50,203 nucleotides of DNA from Coprococcus sp. (GTDB lineage Bacteria; Bacillota; Clostridia; Lachnospirales; Lachnospiraceae), in NCBI GenBank assembly GCA_016297325.1, contig JAEDGW010000003.1:1-50203 (forward strand), read 5' to 3'. Numbering within the stretch: the first letter of the stretch is position 1; each line of letters starts with the position of its first letter. Shown here piece after piece: positions 41,585-49,549 of the stretch. Under the pieces are notes generated by a model, which worked only from the letters and a program-made list of their open reading frames with translations, was not told the origin of the DNA and ran no database searches. A program made the position numbers and the translations under genes.

Positions 41585-43399
41585 TTAATACGCATTCGTA
41601 TCTTTGTCAATTCCCAAATAGGGAAGAATGTTCAAAAAAATATCTCTCACAACCGGAGCTGCAACCATTCCACCATAATAAGTTCCCTCCGGTTCATCTA
41701 TGAGAAGCAGTGTCATGACCACAGGATCATCCGCAGGTGCAAATCCCACATAAGATGAAATATATCTGCCATTTCCTCTTGGGAGTTTCTCACTTGTGGC
41801 AGTCTTGCCGCCTATCCTGTATCCCTCTATACCGCCATTTTTTCCTGATCCATCGGCAACCACCGATTCCAGCATGCTCCGCATCTCTTTTGACGTCTCA
41901 GCGGATATCGCCTGTTCTCCGCTTTCAAATTCCAGAGCCTGTATATATCCATTTTCACTGTCAACAATCTCCATGCCAATATGTGGAGTTATCCGATAAC
42001 CGCCGTTAATGACCGCAGCTATGGCCGACACAAACTGTATCGGCGTAACCTGGAATGACTGTCCAAATGACATGGTGGCAAGCTCCACCGGGCCAACATT
42101 CTCCTTTGCATGCATTATAGAATTTGCCTCTCCGGGCAGATCTATACCGCTCTGCGAAAAGAGCCCCAGCTTGCCGTAATATTCATACATGGCATCAACG
42201 CCGGCCCGCTCTCCTATATCCATGAACGCCGGATTACATGAGTTCATCAGCGCCTGCTCAAGTGTCTGGCTTCCATGTCCCGTAGTCTTGCTGCACCTTA
42301 TCCTTCTGTCCTCCACAAGTCTGTACCCAGGGCAATAAAAACTGTCGCTTCTGCTCACAGCTCCTTTTTCAAGTGCCGCTGTCAGTGTTATTATCTTCGC
42401 TGTGGATCCCGGTTCATAGGTATCACTTATAAGATAATTTCTCCACATATTATTCAGCTCATCCATCTGGCTTATGGCCGGAAGCGCTGCAGTTTCATTT
42501 GTTTCACCCAGGCTGTCCGCCTGACCATCAGCAGAGTCCTCAGTCTCTTCCGTATCGTCATCTGAGGATGCGTCATATCCGCTGACAAGCGTAAACGGAT
42601 CGTTCAGGTTATACTCCGGCACATCAGCCATTGCGTATATCTCACCCGTTTTAGGATTCATGGTTATGGCACATACCCTGTTTGCCTTCTTCTCCTCAAG
42701 AACCTTATATGCCGCCTGTGTCACATATCTCTGTATGTTGATATCCAGCGTCGTCACAAGATCTTTCCCGGGAACCGGGTCAGTCCTTGACTCCGAATAG
42801 CTGACAAGCTCAATCCCCTTTGCATCCGTGACCGCATTTATACTTCCATTTTCGCCGGTCAGATAATCATCATACTTCACCTCAAGTCCAAGTATTCCCT
42901 GATTGTCGCCACCGGTAAATCCCAGTACCTTAGATGCCAGTGTGTCATATGGATAATTTCTCTTGTAGTCCTCGTCAACCTTTACCCCCGGAAGTGCTGC
43001 CGCCTTGATCTTCTGCCCGGTCTCCTTGTCAACATTTGACGCGATCAGCTCCCTCGAGGAATTCTTGCGAACCTTCTTCTCTATCTCTGCGGGATCTTTG
43101 TCTATATAACCTGTCAGCAGATCTATCACTTCATCCTCGTCCTCTATCTGGCTGTGGATGACCGACACCGAACAGACCGCCTTGTTGTCGGCAAGCACGT
43201 TGCCATTTCTGTCATATATCCTGCCCCTCGGAGCTTTTATGCTCCGCTCTCTTTCATGAAGTGATGTCGCCCTTTCACTATAATACTCTCCCCTGAATAT
43301 CATTATGTATGTAAGTCTTCCCGCAACCATCATAACCGCAAGACACACTATGATCAGTATGCATTTTATCCGCTGTCTGTTGTAGCTATAAACTCTCAC
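41585..43399 (-). CDS. Class B penicillin-binding protein, SpoVD/FtsI-like (KTA motif)
   Basis: Transpeptidase of septal or spore-cortex peptidoglycan. One N-terminal membrane helix (about 10-32), a PBP dimerisation domain (APRGRIYDRNGNVLADNKAV near residue 56) and a transpeptidase domain. Active-site motifs: STAK (S332, K335), SCN (387-389) and K532-T-A-T. The third motif reads KTA instead of the usual KTG; the codons at 41798-41806 confirm it. An acidic insert at about 275-310 precedes the SxxK. It lacks a clear C-terminal PASTA domain. GTG start (43397-43399). Downstream of another class B PBP and upstream of mraY; SpoVD is likely from this position, but the function is not proven. Confidence 0.9.
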   Translation of the reverse strand: MRVYSYNRQRIKCILIIVCLAVMMVAGRLTYIMIFRGEYYSERATSLHERERSIKAPRGRIYDRNGNVLADNKAVCSVSVIHSQIEDEDEVIDLLTGYIDKDPAEIEKKVRKNSSRELIASNVDKETGQKIKAAALPGVKVDEDYKRNYPYDTLASKVLGFTGGDNQGILGLEVKYDDYLTGENGSINAVTDAKGIELVSYSESRTDPVPGKDLVTTLDINIQRYVTQAAYKVLEEKKANRVCAITMNPKTGEIYAMADVPEYNLNDPFTLVSGYDASSDDDTEETEDSADGQADSLGETNETAALPAISQMDELNNMWRNYLISDTYEPGSTAKIITLTAALEKGAVSRSDSFYCPGYRLVEDRRIRCSKTTGHGSQTLEQALMNSCNPAFMDIGERAGVDAMYEYYGKLGLFSQSGIDLPGEANSIMHAKENVGPVELATMSFGQSFQVTPIQFVSAIAAVINGGYRITPHIGMEIVDSENGYIQALEFESGEQAISAETSKEMRSMLESVVADGSGKNGGIEGYRIGGKTATSEKLPRGNGRYISSYVGFAPADDPVVMTLLLIDEPEGTYYGGMVAAPVVRDIFLNILPYLGIDKDTNAY

Positions 43400-43475
43400 G
43401 GCTCATCCTGCATTTTTTTTACTATACTATTACAGCCCCTCTGTATCTATTCTTAAAACTATGTTAAATCCTCAT

Positions 43476-43512
43476 ACAAAAACGGGGATCAGACAAATAT
43501 GCCCAATCCCCG
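43476..43512 (-). terminator. Terminator between the two class B PBP genes
   Basis: Minus strand cggggat - 16 bases - atccccg followed by tttttgta. A 7-bp G+C-rich stem with a T-tract 30 bp past the first PBP stop. It lies inside the division cluster, so it may be partial. Confidence 0.8.
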
Positions 43513-43542
43513 CTTTATCATCTTTGCATATTCACATATGCA

Positions 43543-45951
43543 TCACTCTGCCCCGTCATCAGCATAGGAATAATCCCCTGACGTGTCTTCATCAGACGTA
43601 TAATCATCCGCTGTGCCGGTATCATCATAATATCCACTATCATCTGTATAGCCATCGCCGGTTCCGGAATCTTCCGGGTAATCGCCCGGGTCGCCGCTGT
43701 CTTCTGTATAATCTGACTCGCCGGTATCATCCGTATATCCGTCATCCGCTCCCGCTGCAGCATCCGCACCGCTCTCATTTGCATCGGATTCGTCCGTCAC
43801 ATCACTGCCATCAGAAGCTGTATCTTCATCGCCAGCCACATCATTTGCTGATGCATCATTCTCGTCAAATGCTGATGAGAGTGCTTCATCGGTTCCGTCA
43901 TACTGGACGTCATCTGCGTTTGTAGCGTATACGTTGAGGTATGGAAGAAGATCCTGCATCACCTGGTTGAACAGCTTTGCTCCGGCTCCTGATCCCTCCT
44001 GATCCTCAAGATGAGGCTCATCAACTACAACATAAAGCATGATCTGTGGATTCTCTACAGGAGTAAATCCTATAAATGACAGTACGTATTTTCCATTTCC
44101 TCTAGGCAGCTTCTCGGCTGTACCAGTCTTACCACCTATCGTATATCCATCTATTCCCGCTGCATATCCTGTACCTTCCTCGACAACGGCCTGAAGATAT
44201 GTTCTCATATAATCAGATACCTCTTTCGAGATGGTCTTTCTCACAAGTACCGGATCAATGTCCTCAACAACATTTCCATCCGAATCGAGAAGCCTCTTTA
44301 CTACATGAGGCACATAATAATTTCCACCGTTTATGACCGAGCAGAATCCCGCCGCCATCTGTATCATGGATGTAGTAACACCCTGTCCAAATGATGATGT
44401 TGCAAGCTCTGTAGGATTCAGATTCTCCACATCATACTTAATACCGGTTGTCTCACCGTCAAGGTCTATTCCCGTCTTGGAACCTATATTGAATATGACC
44501 TGATATTTGTCAAATATCGCTGGTCCCTCAGCGGCAGCAATCTGCATCAGCGCATCATTACAAGATACTGCCAGAGCTCTCTTGACATCAACCATTCCAT
44601 GTCCGGCTCTGTAACTACAGTAGATAGGGCTCTCACCCTCTACAACCACCTGTGAGCCATCGCAGAGGAATTCGTCTCCATCAGATATGACTCCATCCTC
44701 CATTGCTCCTGCTATAGTAAATGCCTTGTAAGTTGAACCCGGCTCAAATACATCACTTATACAGTAATTCTGCCATACATAGTTCAGTGCCTCGTAGAGC
44801 TGGTCTGATGTGAAGCTGTCTATTGTACTCTGGAATTCCTCATCCGACATCTCAGAAAAGTCGTACTCTACCTCTTCTGTCTTGACATTCTTTTTCTCGG
44901 TTGTAGCCTCAGCAGCAGACGATTCTGTGGAACTGCTCTCATCTGCCTCATCCGTGGATGCTTCCTCAGATGTGTCCGTGCTGCCGCCATTCTTTTTATT
45001 TGCACTTTCAACACTGATGAGACTGTCAGCAGACTCGTCTGCACCGTCAAGCTCCACTTCCTGTGTGACAGTGACCGTCATGTTCCTCAGAGCCTGTATG
45101 TCCATCGGGTTATTTGGATCATAGGTTCTTGAACTTGCCATACCAAGAACCTCTCCGTTGTTCGGATCCATTGCTATGATACCGATCTGCTTGGCACCTG
45201 TGTTCTGCATATATTCAGATATATTGTTCTCAATTATCTTCTGGATATTCATGTCAATGGTTGATACAACAGTCTCGCCGTTCTGGGCAGCCACAGTCTC
45301 TGAGTCCACGCCGCCTGATCCCGACATATATTTGTATGTCTTGCCATCCACGCCGTTCAGGTAATCGTTGTAATAACCTTCTATACCACCCTGTCCGACA
45401 TTTCCACTTGCCGTATATCCAAGCAGGTGGCATGCCAGGGAACCATTCGGATAGTTTCTCTTGTAGACGGTCTCAAACCTTACACCTATGACATCTGCAC
45501 CCTCATCCGTCTTGCAGTAATCCTCAAATGCCTTTACATCGGTATATGGGAGTCCTTTAAGCACGACCTCATAGTAAGAGCTCTCATCAGATATATGGTC
45601 ATCAAACTCTTCCTCTGTCACATCAAAGAACTTTGTGACGGCTTTTTTTGTAGCCTCCTCGCCCTTGTCTGTCAGGAGGATGTTTCCCGGCTCGAGTATC
45701 AGGCTGTATGTTTTCTCACTGTTTGCCAGCACATTGCCGTTTCTGTCAAGTATCTCTCCACGCTCATACGGGATATCTGTCGAGTTGTAATCCATCTGCA
45801 TCACAACCGCCTCAGAATACTCCTTGCCGTTGACCACATTGATGTATACAACTCTGACCGCAAGCGCAACAAGCGTTACTACCACGATCAGGTATGCACA
45901 TTTGGTCTTCTTCCTCATTCCTTTTAAAAATAATTTTGATCTCTTAGACAT
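43543..45951 (-). CDS. Class B penicillin-binding protein (FtsI/PBP2-like) with acidic insert and tail
   Basis: Divisome transpeptidase candidate. A basic N-terminus, a membrane helix (about residues 19-40) and the dimerisation domain (ERGEILDRNGNVLANSEKTY) lead to the transpeptidase domain with STYK (S406, K409), SCND and KTGTAEKLPRGNGKY. Two unusual low-complexity parts exist: an insert of about 100 residues (about 285-385, Ser/Thr/Glu/Asp-rich) just before STYK, and an Asp/Gly/Tyr/Thr tail of about 110 residues after the enzyme domain. Start is ATG 45949-45951, eight bases after AAGGTGG; 802 residues, versus about 600-750 in relatives. It follows ftsL and a terminator-like hairpin. Confidence 0.92.
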   Translation of the reverse strand: MSKRSKLFLKGMRKKTKCAYLIVVVTLVALAVRVVYINVVNGKEYSEAVVMQMDYNSTDIPYERGEILDRNGNVLANSEKTYSLILEPGNILLTDKGEEATKKAVTKFFDVTEEEFDDHISDESSYYEVVLKGLPYTDVKAFEDYCKTDEGADVIGVRFETVYKRNYPNGSLACHLLGYTASGNVGQGGIEGYYNDYLNGVDGKTYKYMSGSGGVDSETVAAQNGETVVSTIDMNIQKIIENNISEYMQNTGAKQIGIIAMDPNNGEVLGMASSRTYDPNNPMDIQALRNMTVTVTQEVELDGADESADSLISVESANKKNGGSTDTSEEASTDEADESSSTESSAAEATTEKKNVKTEEVEYDFSEMSDEEFQSTIDSFTSDQLYEALNYVWQNYCISDVFEPGSTYKAFTIAGAMEDGVISDGDEFLCDGSQVVVEGESPIYCSYRAGHGMVDVKRALAVSCNDALMQIAAAEGPAIFDKYQVIFNIGSKTGIDLDGETTGIKYDVENLNPTELATSSFGQGVTTSMIQMAAGFCSVINGGNYYVPHVVKRLLDSDGNVVEDIDPVLVRKTISKEVSDYMRTYLQAVVEEGTGYAAGIDGYTIGGKTGTAEKLPRGNGKYVLSFIGFTPVENPQIMLYVVVDEPHLEDQEGSGAGAKLFNQVMQDLLPYLNVYATNADDVQYDGTDEALSSAFDENDASANDVAGDEDTASDGSDVTDESDANESGADAAAGADDGYTDDTGESDYTEDSGDPGDYPEDSGTGDGYTDDSGYYDDTGTADDYTSDEDTSGDYSYADDGAE

Positions 45952-45963
45952 TGTATGTTCCAC

Positions 45964-46003
45964 CTTAAAAAAATTATCCCTGAGCCTTATTTGGTCTCAG
46001 GGA
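45964..46003 (-). terminator. Terminator-like hairpin overlapping the ftsL stop
   Basis: Minus strand tccctgagacc - aaat - aaggctcaggga, then taattttttt: a stem of about 9-10 bp with a good T-tract. It covers the ftsL stop codon (45987-45989) and ends 13 bp before the PBP start. Translating ribosomes reaching the ftsL stop would disturb it, so it may act as an attenuator. Confidence 0.75.
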
Positions 46004-46565
46004 CGTCTTTGTATTGTACTACGTAATCATCGCTATTCTGTGAATAGTATAAAGTCTGTCCCGGCTGTGAGTATACCATGCCGAGCTTAGTAGTTGCAAT
46101 ATTATAAATTTCATCCAGATCCGTCATCGAATCAAGTCCTGCACTGTAGCCTGTATTCTCATCAAGCTGCGCTGCAACCTGTGACTTAAGCGTTGCAACA
46201 GACTCCTTCTCTGACTTGACTTCCGACGTGAGCTTGAGCAGATAACAGCAAAGTGCAACTGCTATCACGATCGCCACGACCATTCCTGCCGTGTACCTGA
46301 TCTGTGCATTTGTAACAGCCTTGCTCTCGGCTCTTCTCGCTGCAAGTTCTCTTCGTTCTCTGTCTGTGAGATGTGAACCTTGCTTCTTCTTTCTGGCTGG
46401 CTGAGGCTGGGTCACTGGTCTGCTTCTTCTTGCAGGCTGTGGCGCTCTTGCCGGAGCCGCAGAACCGCCGACATATTCCTGTCTGGATGCCCTGTTTCCT
46501 GTTCTATTTCCCTGATTCAGTTTTCTTGCAGAACTGCCCTCAGTATAATATCTCCTATCTGCCAT
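45987..46565 (-). CDS. ftsL: FtsL-like septum formation protein
   Basis: Bitopic divisome protein assigned by position (between rsmH and the class B PBP) and architecture. A basic, Arg/Ala/Pro-rich cytoplasmic part of about 92 residues (PARRSRPVTQPQPARKKKQ) leads to one membrane helix at about 93-111. A short coiled coil follows (LTSEVKSEKESVATLKSQVA) and a C-terminal part with IYNIATTKLGMVYSQPGQT, the usual end of FtsL. Start at ATG 46563-46565, eight bases after AGAGAGG; a more distal ATG at 46583 is less well served. The 192 residues are longer than typical FtsL because of the N-terminal region. Confidence 0.85.
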   Translation of the reverse strand: MADRRYYTEGSSARKLNQGNRTGNRASRQEYVGGSAAPARAPQPARRSRPVTQPQPARKKKQGSHLTDRERRELAARRAESKAVTNAQIRYTAGMVVAIVIAVALCCYLLKLTSEVKSEKESVATLKSQVAAQLDENTGYSAGLDSMTDLDEIYNIATTKLGMVYSQPGQTLYYSQNSDDYVVQYKDVPETK

Positions 46566-46608
46566 AACTATCGCCTCTCTCATATAAGCCGTCTCCGGCT
46601 CTTTTTTG

Positions 46609-47550
46609 TCAAAAAGCCTCGAACACCCTGAGTTTCGAACTCTTCGACCTTGAATTCTCCAAAATCTCCATTTCCCTTGGAACTATAGGTTTCCTCGTAA
46701 TAACCTTGCCCAGTGGTTTCCTTCCACATGTACATACCGGAAAATTAGGTGGGCATATACATGGATTCTCATTCTTCCTGAATGCAAGCTTGACTATCCT
46801 GTCCTCCAGTGAGTGGAATGTGATGATAGCAAGCCGTCCTCCTGGATTCAGGCTCGATATCATACCGTCTATCGAATCTCTTAAGACATCAAGCTCTCTG
46901 TTAAGTTCAATCCTTATCGCCTGAAACGTCTGTTTTGAAGGATGTCCCTGACCGTTCCGTGCCTTTGCCGGAATGGATCCCCTGATGATATCGTTGAGTT
47001 CTTCGGTGGTCTCTATCGCCTTGTTCTCACGATATTTGCATATGTGATACGCAATGCTTTTAGCATATCGCTCCTCACCATAATCTCTGAGTATCCTGTA
47101 AAGATCAGCTTCCGGATAATCATTCACTATATCCCTCGCCGTCTTCGTCTGCCTGTTGTCCATCCTCATATCCAGTGGAGCATCAACTCGATATGTGAAT
47201 CCTCTATCCGCATTATCGAGTTGATATGAAGATACCCCAAGATCAAGGAGTATCCCGTCCACCTTCTGTATCTCAAGCTCGTCCAATATTCTTCTAAAAT
47301 TCTGGTAGTTGTCCCTGACTATCGTCACCTTATCCCCATACGGCTCAAGTCTCTTGCTTGCTGCAGCTATGGCATCCTCATCCTGATCAATGCCTATAAG
47401 TCTGCCGCCATCTCCCAGTCTCTTCACGATCTGCTCTGAGTGTCCGGCTCCCCCTAATGTGCCATCCACATAGATTCCATCTGGCTTGATATTCAGATTG
47501 TCTATCGTCTCCTGAAGCAGGACTGACTTATGTGCAAATTCCATAACCAT
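46609..47550 (-). CDS. rsmH: 16S rRNA m4C1402 methyltransferase RsmH (MraW)
   Basis: SAM-dependent methyltransferase acting on C1402 of 16S rRNA. N-terminal FAHKSVLLQETIDNLNIKPD and the SAM motif VDGTLGGAGHSEQIVKRLGD are characteristic. DLGVSSYQLDNADRGFTYR and the C-terminal IITFHSLEDRIVKLAFRK are also family hallmarks. A C-terminal region with CICPPNFPVCTCGRKPLGKV is typical. 313 residues. The ATG at 47550 and an ATG two codons inside (47544) are equally possible. Follows mraZ by 14 bp. Confidence 0.97.
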   Translation of the reverse strand: MVMEFAHKSVLLQETIDNLNIKPDGIYVDGTLGGAGHSEQIVKRLGDGGRLIGIDQDEDAIAAASKRLEPYGDKVTIVRDNYQNFRRILDELEIQKVDGILLDLGVSSYQLDNADRGFTYRVDAPLDMRMDNRQTKTARDIVNDYPEADLYRILRDYGEERYAKSIAYHICKYRENKAIETTEELNDIIRGSIPAKARNGQGHPSKQTFQAIRIELNRELDVLRDSIDGMISSLNPGGRLAIITFHSLEDRIVKLAFRKNENPCICPPNFPVCTCGRKPLGKVITRKPIVPREMEILENSRSKSSKLRVFEAF

Positions 47551-47564
47551 CTACCATTCTTTTC

Positions 47565-48017
47565 CTAAAAGCTAAAATCAAGTGCATCAAGTTCATCCGC
47601 AAGCTCGTCCATGCTGGCCTGATTATCACTCATGTTCTCAGGTCCATCCCACTCTTCCTTGCTCCATATCTCGGCTTTCTCACCGTTACCGATGACATAC
47701 ACCTCTTTGTCAATATGTGCATACTCTCTCTGCTTTGGAGTGAGCAGGATTCTTCCCTGTGCATCCGGTTCACACTTCACTGCACCGGCAAGGAAGCCTC
47801 TCTTGAATGCTCTTGCTGTTCTGTTTGTCATAGGAAGCTTGTTGAGCTTCTCAACGAACTCTTCCCACTCTGTCATGCCATACACATAGAGACAGCAGTC
47901 GATTCCCTTTGTGACCATAAATGATTCACCAAGTTCAGAACGAATTTTCAGAGGCATGATCAGTCTGCCTTTTGCATCAAGTTTATGTTCATATTCACCT
48001 GATAAGCATCTGGACAT
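47565..48017 (-). CDS. mraZ: Transcriptional regulator MraZ
   Basis: AbrB-like protein that binds repeats ahead of its own operon. Two SpoVT-AbrB domains with the DxxxR motif: DAKGRL (near residue 14) and DAQGRI (near 84). An acidic C-terminal tail (SMDELADELDALDFSF) is present. 150 residues. AGGGAGGAG precedes the ATG by several bases. First gene of the division cluster; four GTGG boxes upstream (48044-48088) are its likely targets. Confidence 0.96.
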   Translation of the reverse strand: MSRCLSGEYEHKLDAKGRLIMPLKIRSELGESFMVTKGIDCCLYVYGMTEWEEFVEKLNKLPMTNRTARAFKRGFLAGAVKCEPDAQGRILLTPKQREYAHIDKEVYVIGNGEKAEIWSKEEWDGPENMSDNQASMDELADELDALDFSF

Positions 48018-48043
48018 TCAGATCTCCTCCCTTCGTATAATCA

Positions 48044-48088
48044 CCACTTTTCACCACATGTATGCACAGTAATGCCACTTGTAACCAC
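48044..48088 (-). promoter_or_regulatory. MraZ binding repeats (four GTGG boxes)
   Basis: On the minus strand GTGG occurs at 48044-48047, 48054-48057, 48075-48078 and 48085-48088, i.e. at spacings of 10, 21 and 10 bp, all on one face of the helix. MraZ is known to bind short direct TGGG-type repeats spaced about 10 bp ahead of mraZ. The boxes here are AGTGG/TGTGG rather than TGGG, lying directly downstream of the -10 site. Confidence 0.75.
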
Positions 48089-48089
48089 T

Positions 48090-48118
48090 ATTCTATACTA
48101 TAGCCCCCCCAATTGCAA
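48090..48118 (-). promoter_or_regulatory. SigA-type promoter of the mraZ division cluster
   Basis: TTGCAA (48113-48118), exactly 17 bases including a run of seven G, TAGAAT (48090-48095, 5/6). The first GTGG box begins two bases downstream of the -10, so MraZ binding would block transcription start. Confidence 0.75.
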
Positions 48119-48163
48119 CCCCGTTATATGAAAAAACTGTGACCAAATAAGACCTTATATACG

Positions 48164-48215
48164 CAAAAAGCCTGTAGATCCAACAGTTTTTCACTGTCAG
48201 ACCTATAGGCCTTTT
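48164..48215. terminator. Bidirectional terminator after lgt
   Basis: aaaagcctgtagatccaacagt (48167-48188; a 22-base arm of which key parts are agcctgtag and caacagt) pairs with 48193-48215 with several mismatches. T-tracts flank both sides (gctttttgc on the minus strand). It separates lgt from mraZ. Nearer to lgt, a 7-bp repeat tgccact/agtggca (48314-48320, 48343-48349) and a ggtgga/tccacc hairpin at 48252-48267 lie in an otherwise empty 340-bp gap. Confidence 0.82.
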
Positions 48216-48355
48216 ACGGTGGGGACAAATCCCAGTTTTTTCCCATTTCGTGGTGGATATCTCCACCTTGTGGGTATTTATCTGTATCGTCTCCCTGTTA
48301 TATTATTTTTTATTGCCACTTTTCTGCGCTTATATACTATTTAGTGGCATCTATA

Positions 48356-49441
48356 TCATCTTTCTTTTTTTCCGGCGTCATCTGACCCACCACTGGTCTC
48401 CACTTCTGTATCAGCAGTGTCTACTTCACCACCGATCTCCACTTCTGTATCAGCAGAATCTACTTCACCACTAGTCTCCACTTCCGCACTGGCGTTTCCC
48501 ATCACCACTGCAGGCCAGCCACGCTTGGCACATCTTACATAGTTTATGACAAGCATCACACCTGCCACAACAAAACATGCAAGGGCAAGTGCCTGTGACA
48601 CTTTGATACCTGTATTTCCTATCATGAGGGAATCGCTCCTAAGCCCCTCGATAACAAATCTTCCAAGACCATATCCAGCCAGATATATGAGGGCAAATTC
48701 TCCGTTGAACTTTTTGTGCTTTCTATATATATATAAGAAAATAAGCAGCAACAGATTCCACAGAGACTCATACAGGAATGTTGGATGAACTGTGATACAG
48801 TCCATTCCGTCTATAGTCACCACATTGTCAAGCATCTTCTGCGTGATGACTCCCGTTCTCTCCAGATAGTCAAGATTGCCATCAGCCCTGTAATAATCAA
48901 GCGGGATAGCCATGGCCATCTTGCAGTTGGTATATGCGCCAAATGCCTCTCTGTTGAAGAAATTGCCAAACCTTCCAAGTATCTGCCCTATCAGTATTCC
49001 AAACGCTGCGGTGTCAGCCATGAGCACAAAATTGACTTTCCTGACCTTGCAGAATATTATCGCTGTGATGATTCCCGCAATGATACCGCCATATATGGCA
49101 AGGCCTCCGCTCCTGATATTCAGCATAGCCTTGATGGTTGCTCCCACATCACCCTTCACCACATATTGGTCAAGTCTGAACAGGATATAGTAAAGTCTCG
49201 CTCCGAGTATGGCCGGTATGATAAGTATGAGTATGAAATCAAGATACATCTCTGGATTCTGTTTTGTCCTCTTTGCCTCATTTGTCACAAGCACATATGC
49301 AAGCAGGAATCCTATCATGATGACTATACCGTAAAATCTTATCTCAAAATTTCCTATACTTATGTGGTCTCCCACGTTTCTGAGTGTTATTCCCAGATTC
49401 GGAAAAAATATACTTCTAAAATATTCTGCTATCTGAGCCAT
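48356..49441 (-). CDS. lgt: Prolipoprotein diacylglyceryl transferase Lgt
   Basis: Membrane enzyme transferring diacylglycerol to the lipobox cysteine of prolipoproteins. About seven membrane helices. The Lgt signature is GQILGRFGNFFNREAFGAYT, and FYGIVIMIGFLLAYVLVT and GGIIAGIITAIIFCK match the family. A Glu/Val/Asp/Ser/Thr tail of about 50 residues follows the enzyme, built of 13-residue repeats. Start at ATG 49439-49441, six bases after AAGGTGG (internal to a longer frame at 49486); 361 residues versus about 260-300 usually. It stands between ychF and mraZ with a terminator on each side. Confidence 0.94.
   Translation of the reverse strand: MAQIAEYFRSIFFPNLGITLRNVGDHISIGNFEIRFYGIVIMIGFLLAYVLVTNEAKRTKQNPEMYLDFILILIIPAILGARLYYILFRLDQYVVKGDVGATIKAMLNIRSGGLAIYGGIIAGIITAIIFCKVRKVNFVLMADTAAFGILIGQILGRFGNFFNREAFGAYTNCKMAMAIPLDYYRADGNLDYLERTGVITQKMLDNVVTIDGMDCITVHPTFLYESLWNLLLLIFLYIYRKHKKFNGEFALIYLAGYGLGRFVIEGLRSDSLMIGNTGIKVSQALALACFVVAGVMLVINYVRCAKRGWPAVVMGNASAEVETSGEVDSADTEVEIGGEVDTADTEVETSGGSDDAGKKER
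48370..48480 (-). repeat. 39-bp coding repeats in the lgt tail
   Basis: Near-identical 39-bp units encode EVETSGEVDSADT, EVEIGGEVDTADT and a degenerate third copy EVETSGGSDDA. The units share cacttctgtatcagcag, so the duplication is fairly recent. The tail is predicted to be cytoplasmic and outside the enzyme core. Confidence 0.85.
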
Positions 49442-49467
49442 ATTATTCCACCTTATAAAATATACTT

Positions 49468-49508
49468 GTAGCAGCCAACTCTCCATATTGCAGAAAGACA
49501 GCTGCTAC
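49468..49508 (-). terminator. Possible terminator after ychF
   Basis: gtagcagc (49468-49475) and gctgctac (49501-49508) form a perfect 8-bp stem with a 25-base loop, 41 bp past the ychF stop. The T-tract is weak, so it might be only a stable hairpin. Confidence 0.5.
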
Positions 49509-49549
49509 TTCTCTAATACTTGATTCAGCGAAATTTACCATGTAAATTT

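Noticed and set aside
46588..46601. Small hairpin agccg/cggct followed by T-tract on the plus strand, between ftsL and rsmH
   Set aside because: It would only terminate antisense transcription and the stem is just 5 bp; no plus-strand gene lies nearby.
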